Origin: an uncultured Emergencia sp.
GTDB taxonomy: Bacteria; Bacillota; Clostridia; Peptostreptococcales; Anaerovoracaceae
Assembly: GCA_902476665.1 (NCBI GenBank)
Contig: CABSEO010000051.1
Location: 1-8,959 of the forward strand
Length of the DNA stretch: 8,959 nt
Direction: 5' to 3'
Shown: positions 5,686 through 8,959 of the stretch, in pieces
How the letters are laid out: the number at the start of each line of letters is the position of its first letter
Numbering within the stretch: position 1 is the stretch's first letter
The notes under the pieces: model-generated
The model's database searches: none
What the model saw: the letters and a program-made list of their open reading frames with translations, nothing else
Told to the model about the DNA's origin: nothing
Program-made: the position numbers and the translations under genes

Positions 5686-7686
5686 ATGGAGAACACTGGT
5701 ATGAAAAATATGAAACACGTTTCCATCATTTTCAGAAATAAGTCCAATGAAAATGCAATTAATTTTATCAAAGCCAATCTGGAGGAAATCTTCGAACAGT
5801 ATATAATTTTTACAAATTATTTTCTCACCGATCTCGAACCGGGAGAAAAACTTGATGCAGACGCATTTCTAGCATTGGGGGATTCGGTGATTGATGATCT
5901 CAATGAACACATTGACAATTTTTCAAAGGTAATAAAAATAAACAGAAGCCCCGACAGAGAATCATTAAAAGCCATTTCTAAAATTCCTGTCGGTTCCACT
6001 GCTCTCATCGTCAACGACACCTATGAAAGTTCTCTGGACGCTACTCGCGCCTTTTACGAAGTGGGAATTGGTCACATCAACATGGTGCCTTATGACAGTA
6101 GACTGGAGCACACTGGTCTCTACGACAGTATCGAAATCGCAATCACTCCGGCAGAACCTCACCTGGTTCCTGCTCACATAAAAAAAATCATCGACATCGG
6201 TTACCGCAAGGTGAGCTTTGACACAACTTTCAAACTGATGAAACTGCTGGATCTGGATATTGCTACAGTGAATCGAAACTTGTTTCGTCATATTCATTCC
6301 ATTGTCGAATCCAATGCAGTCCTTCATGATAACTATATCTTTGGGTATCTAAAAAGTGAAATGCTCAGCCGTATTGTGAACACCAGCAGTACAGGCATGA
6401 TTCTCGTAGATTCTTATTTTGAATTGGTGTATATCAATGATACTGCCTGCAGAATTTTTCAGTGCGACAATAAAAACACCATAAAAATAGAAAGATACAT
6501 CAGCCCTTCTGTGCTAACAGCTTCAGATACAGATGGTGCACCTATTTCCATTCTGGGAGAACGATACTATTATAATAAATATCCTATTACATTAATGGAT
6601 GAAATTGCAGGCTATTATATTACTTTACAAAGAGAATCTGAAGTGGATACAGCAAGCCGCTCCATCCGTCAAAAAGGATTTACTGCAAAACATCAGTTCA
6701 AAGATATCATCCACAGTTCACAAGACATGGAAACTGTGATTCAAACAGCCAGACAAATAGCGCTGACAGATCACACAGTCCTGATCAGAGGAGAGAGCGG
6801 TACAGGGAAAGAACTTATAGCTCAGTCCATACATAATGCCTCCTGGCGAAACAATTATCCCTTCGTTGCTATTAACTGTGCCGCTTTACCTGATAATCTT
6901 CTAGAAAGCGAGCTTTTCGGCTATGAGCCGGGAGCTTTTACCGGAGCTCAGTCAAAAGGAAAAACCGGGTTATTTGAGGAAGCTAACCACGGTACCATTT
7001 TTCTGGATGAAATCGGAGATATTTCCCCCAAACTACAGGCCAGACTACTACGCACGATTCAGGAAAGACAGATCATGAGAGTGGGCAGCGACAGACTAAT
7101 CGATATCGATATCCGTCTCATTACAGCAACCAATCGCGATCTGGAGGCAGCAGTCAGTGACGGAACCTTCAGAAGTGATCTATTCTTTAGGCTCAATGTA
7201 CTCCCTATTGTGATTCCTCCTCTCCGTCAGAGAAAATCTGACATCACAGTCCTGCTCCAGCATTTTCTGGGAAACTGCTATGAAAACATCACTCCTGAAG
7301 AAAAAAACTGCCTTCTGCGTTATGATTGGCCGGGCAATATCAGAGAATTGGAAAATCTGGCAACCTACTTCAAGACTCTCTCTTCACTGCCCGAATACAT
7401 TCTGCAGTCTGTTTCTCAAGAAGGACATAACAGAATTTATTTTCAGAAAGATCACATCGTTCCATCTATCCTTAGAATTGTGGGGAATAATTCAGGAATT
7501 TCACATGGAATCGGACGTGCGCCCCTGTTACGCCAGCTTTCAAAAGATGGATTCCGTATCAGCGATAGTAAATTACGTGCACTTTTAAATCAATTAGAAA
7601 AAGACGGCCTTATCCTTATAGGAAAAGGCCGCTGTGGTACATTGATTACCGAAAAAGGAATCAATGTGCTGAGAAAAGACGAATGA
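5686..7686 (+). CDS. Sigma-54-dependent transcriptional activator with PAS domain and winged-helix-like C-terminus
   Basis: Enhancer-binding protein that remodels sigma-54 RNA polymerase; the likely activator of the divergent opp operon. 666 residues from this ATG. Residues 1-200 form an unrecognised sensor-like region with an alpha/beta look (GSTALIVND, 103-111; IEIAITPAEP, 149-158). About 225-315 resembles a PAS domain. The AAA+ core follows: Walker A GESGTGKE (369-376), GAFTGA (416-421), Walker B GTIFLDEIGD (436-445), TATNRD (480-485), arginine-finger region RSDLFFR (496-502), WPGNIRELEN (548-557). No Fis-type helix follows; instead about 590-666 looks like a winged helix (helix about 626-641, wing about 642-655). 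There is no receiver domain, so control is probably by a small ligand. An alternative start at 5701 has GGAGA nine bases upstream and may be the real one (661 residues). Confidence 0.95.
   Translation: MENTGMKNMKHVSIIFRNKSNENAINFIKANLEEIFEQYIIFTNYFLTDLEPGEKLDADAFLALGDSVIDDLNEHIDNFSKVIKINRSPDRESLKAISKIPVGSTALIVNDTYESSLDATRAFYEVGIGHINMVPYDSRLEHTGLYDSIEIAITPAEPHLVPAHIKKIIDIGYRKVSFDTTFKLMKLLDLDIATVNRNLFRHIHSIVESNAVLHDNYIFGYLKSEMLSRIVNTSSTGMILVDSYFELVYINDTACRIFQCDNKNTIKIERYISPSVLTASDTDGAPISILGERYYYNKYPITLMDEIAGYYITLQRESEVDTASRSIRQKGFTAKHQFKDIIHSSQDMETVIQTARQIALTDHTVLIRGESGTGKELIAQSIHNASWRNNYPFVAINCAALPDNLLESELFGYEPGAFTGAQSKGKTGLFEEANHGTIFLDEIGDISPKLQARLLRTIQERQIMRVGSDRLIDIDIRLITATNRDLEAAVSDGTFRSDLFFRLNVLPIVIPPLRQRKSDITVLLQHFLGNCYENITPEEKNCLLRYDWPGNIRELENLATYFKTLSSLPEYILQSVSQEGHNRIYFQKDHIVPSILRIVGNNSGISHGIGRAPLLRQLSKDGFRISDSKLRALLNQLEKDGLILIGKGRCGTLITEKGINVLRKDE
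5688..5692 (+). promoter_or_regulatory. Ribosome binding site supporting the second ATG (5701) of the activator
   Basis: GGAGA sits nine bases before the in-frame ATG at 5701, whereas the first ATG at 5686 has only GAGG 12 bases away and would leave a leader of about 10 bases from the predicted promoter. The shorter protein would begin MKNMKHVSII, which looks like a natural start. Confidence 0.5.
7596..7631 (-). terminator. Intrinsic terminator of the racemase transcript, inside the activator's coding sequence
   Basis: On the minus strand CGGCCTT, one mismatch, TCCT, loop ATA, AGGA, one mismatch, AAGGCCG (7631-7605) forms a strong hairpin, followed directly by TCTTTTTCT (7604-7596). This is a textbook intrinsic terminator about 65 bases after the racemase stop. 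On the plus strand the stem is not followed by a T run, so it acts only on the minus-strand transcript. It lies about 20-30 codons before the end of the activator gene. Confidence 0.75.
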
Positions 7687-7696
7687 TCCTTTCTGC

Positions 7697-8404
7697 TTAT
7701 CGATTCAGTTTTATTTGCTTGCCTGCAAACAGAATCAGTTTTTCTGCCAGAACTGCCATTGGATCTACATAATAATCATCCAGCTGATTGTCCATTTTAA
7801 TGACAGAAAGCTCAGTGCACCCCATAATAGCGCAGCTGCATCCTGCCGCTTTTATGTGAGTCTCCAAATCAGCCCAGTTTTCTGCATCCCATGGCTTGCC
7901 GCTCTTGATCCGATCATAAATCTGATACATTACCTGTTTCTGCATTTCTTCAGGCAGAATATAAGGCTGCAGTCCGGCTTTCTCCATTCTATCCTGATAG
8001 ATACGTGTTCTGACTGTCCCATCAGTGGCGAGCAAAGCCACCTTTGCTCCAGGCATTGATTCTGAAATGGCATTTACGGTTTCTTTAATCATATGAATGA
8101 TGGGAATTTCCAGCTGATTCTGAATCAGATCCGCAAAATAGTGTGCCGTATTGCAAGTGATGCCTATGGCCTTGCACCCGCACTGCTGCAGCATTTTTGC
8201 ATCTTCCAGCAACTTTTCCCGAACCGGCTCTATATTACCGCTGAGAATCGCTTTTGTTCTGTCCGGCATAGATGTGTCACTAAAAATCATCATCTTCAAA
8301 TGTTCCTGATCGTTAGAAGCATCAGTCATCTCTGTTACCATTTTGTAGAACAGCTGAGATGCCATTGGCCCCATACCTCCAAGAACGCCTATCATTTTTT
8401 CCAT
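7697..8404 (-). CDS. Aspartate/glutamate racemase family protein (amino acid racemase)
   Basis: Cytoplasmic, cofactor-independent racemase that inverts the alpha carbon of an amino acid with two cysteines as acid/base pair. 235 residues, the usual length of the aspartate racemase group. Visible motifs are the N-terminal VLGGMGPMAS (7-16), the first catalytic cysteine in ITCNTAH (C84) and the second in MGCTELS (C196), so both active-site thiols are present. Substrate (Asp, Glu or a broader range as in E. coli YgeA) cannot be told from sequence. The ATG at 8404 has GAGAGG about six bases upstream. It converges on the sigma-54 activator with only 10 bases between stop codons, and lies downstream of an S66 peptidase gene in the same orientation. 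Because murein biosynthesis needs D-Glu, a cell-wall role is possible, but the neighbouring peptide importer also allows a catabolic role. Confidence 0.92.
   Translation of the reverse strand: MEKMIGVLGGMGPMASQLFYKMVTEMTDASNDQEHLKMMIFSDTSMPDRTKAILSGNIEPVREKLLEDAKMLQQCGCKAIGITCNTAHYFADLIQNQLEIPIIHMIKETVNAISESMPGAKVALLATDGTVRTRIYQDRMEKAGLQPYILPEEMQKQVMYQIYDRIKSGKPWDAENWADLETHIKAAGCSCAIMGCTELSVIKMDNQLDDYYVDPMAVLAEKLILFAGKQIKLNR
7702..7743 (+). terminator. Possible weak terminator of the activator, inside the racemase 3' end
   Basis: GATTC (7702-7706) and GAATC (7732-7736) are inverted, with inner TTTGC/GCAAA (7714-7718 and 7725-7729) or GTTT/AAAC pairing, followed by AGTTTTTC (7737-7744). The stem is AT-rich and interrupted, so it is a weak candidate. 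It is the only plus-strand hairpin plus T run I found after the activator stop. Confidence 0.3.
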
Positions 8405-8436
8405 AGCAAACCTCTCTGTAATTTTTTTCTCCTTTT

Positions 8437-8465
8437 ACCATACCAGTTTTCTGCCTGTCAGGCAA
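8437..8465 (-). promoter_or_regulatory. Candidate sigma-A promoter of the racemase gene with a palindrome over its -35 side
   Basis: On the minus strand TTGCCT (8465-8460), 17 bases, then TG-G-TATGGT with the hexamer at 8442-8437. Each hexamer matches consensus at four of six positions, and the TG gives an extended -10. The expected start is near 8430, about 26 bases before the ATG. TGCCTG-T-CAGGCA (8452-8464) is a 13-base palindrome overlapping the -35 and spacer, which could be an operator. Weak promoter scores keep this tentative. Confidence 0.35.
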
Positions 8466-8472
8466 GGAAAAG

Positions 8473-8503
8473 CGCAAAAGAAAAACACTTTCAACAGTTT
8501 GCG
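8473..8503 (-). terminator. Weak hairpin after the S66 peptidase gene
   Basis: CGCAAA (8473-8478) and TTTGCG (8498-8503) are inverted arms around a 19-base loop. On the minus strand the stem is followed by CTTTTCC. With six pairs and a large loop it is at best a weak terminator, so read-through from the peptidase into the racemase is possible. Confidence 0.2.
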
Positions 8504-8520
8504 GATTTGTGCGAACACCA

Positions 8521-8959
8521 CTATTCAAAGATAATACTCTTTTCCGTGGTGTCCATAGTGCAGACTGCCCCCATCGGCAGATTAATCATCGGAAAATCAT
8601 GACCAGACTGTATATTGTACATCACCGGAATATTCAGGCCCTCCGTAGCTTCCAGCACAACATCGACAATACTGTAATCCGGTTCATCCTGATCACATCT
8701 TGTAAACTGTCCCAGGAGAATGCCTGCTGCCCTGTCAAATTTTCCTGCATTACGCAACTGATAAATATGACGGTCTAAGTTACCGATATGTTCACCTATC
8801 TCTTCAATAAACAGGATCTTTCCTGTCGTATCGATTTCATAAGGCGTACCGACTGAAGCACAAATCACCGTCAGGTTCCCTCCTGTCAGCCTTCCTTTTG
8901 CACAGCCTTCCCTTGCAACTCCAATCTCTTTTCCAGACGGCGCTTTGTAACTATAACTG
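8521..8959 (-). CDS. Peptidase S66 family (LD-carboxypeptidase / MccF-like), N-terminal part outside window
   Basis: Serine peptidase of the LdcA/MccF family. LdcA members remove the terminal D-Ala from murein tetrapeptides in the cytoplasm; MccF members cleave peptide-nucleotide antibiotics. The reading frame is open to the right edge; 145 C-terminal residues are visible of a family usually about 300 long. Seen: GRLTGGNLTVI (visible residues 22-32), GTPYEIDTTGKILFIEE (37-53) carrying the family glutamate, LDRHIYQLRNAGKFDRAAG (61-79) and SGHDFPMINLPMG (118-130) with the family histidine (120). The nucleophile serine lies in the missing half. An internal GTG at 8868 could look like a start but sits in the middle of the conserved GGNLTV segment, so it is not one. 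The gene ends 116 bases upstream of the racemase in the same direction. LdcA-type versus MccF-type cannot be decided here. Confidence 0.9.
   Translation of the reverse strand, partial: SYSYKAPSGKEIGVAREGCAKGRLTGGNLTVICASVGTPYEIDTTGKILFIEEIGEHIGNLDRHIYQLRNAGKFDRAAGILLGQFTRCDQDEPDYSIVDVVLEATEGLNIPVMYNIQSGHDFPMINLPMGAVCTMDTTEKSIIFE

Noticed and set aside
5965..6327. 120-codon open frame on the minus strand
   Set aside because: Antisense to the activator's N-terminal region; no motif, and no promoter or ribosome site seen.
7605..7631. CGGCCTT hairpin as a terminator for the plus-strand activator
   Set aside because: On the plus strand it is inside the coding sequence and followed by CTGTGGTAC, without a T run; it fits the minus strand only.
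8093..8602. 169-codon open frame on the plus strand
   Set aside because: It is antisense to the racemase and the S66 gene, both of which carry clear family motifs; its own product has no recognisable pattern and no ribosome site was evident.
8866..8868. GTG as the start of a short 115-residue protein
   Set aside because: The frame stays open upstream to the window edge and the codon lies within the conserved GGNLTV segment of the S66 family, so it is an internal valine.

Overview
The window reads as chromosomal DNA from an anaerobic, low-to-moderate-GC Bacillota, most likely a peptide- or amino-acid-fermenting member of Clostridia. The reasons are strong AGGAGG-type ribosome sites, lysine-rich signal sequences, a sigma-54 activator whose C-terminus looks like a winged helix instead of a Fis helix, and a moderately AT-rich composition. 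This placement is inference; no rRNA or other marker gene is present. Coding density is very high: the largest gap between genes is 212 bases, and no tRNA, mobile element or CRISPR array was seen.

Layout. From right to left on the minus strand between 5473 and the left edge lies a complete-looking oligopeptide/dipeptide ABC importer in canonical order: lipoprotein binding protein (oppA-like), two permeases (oppB, oppC), and two ATPases (oppD, and oppF, which is cut by the left edge). Spacings are tight (14, 14 and -11 bases) except between oppA and oppB, where a 157-base gap holds a strong hairpin followed by a short T run. Divergent from oppA, at 5686-7686 on the plus strand, is a sigma-54-dependent activator (unknown N-terminal sensor, PAS, AAA+ with GAFTGA, winged-helix-like C-terminus). 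Converging on it is an Asp/Glu-type racemase (7697-8404, minus). Upstream of that, running off the right edge, is the C-terminal part of an S66 LD-carboxypeptidase/MccF-like peptidase.

Regulation. The 212-base divergent region carries an essentially perfect -24/-12 sigma-54 promoter for the importer (TGGCACG-N4-TTGCT on the minus strand, 5540-5555). About 80 bases upstream of its predicted start is a perfect 9-bp-arm palindrome, plus further CTATTTT half-sites that overlap the regulator's own extended -10 promoter. This is a compact circuit: the activator would switch on the importer through sigma-54 and could repress itself.

Working together. An importer for short peptides, a cytoplasmic S66 peptidase that in known members acts on cell-wall peptides (or on peptide-nucleotide antibiotics), and a racemase for acidic or other amino acids fit a module for taking up and using D-amino-acid-containing peptides such as murein fragments. 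That link is a hypothesis from gene neighbourhood. A second structural oddity is that the racemase's best terminator lies antisense inside the 3' end of the activator's coding sequence, so the two converging transcripts should overlap.
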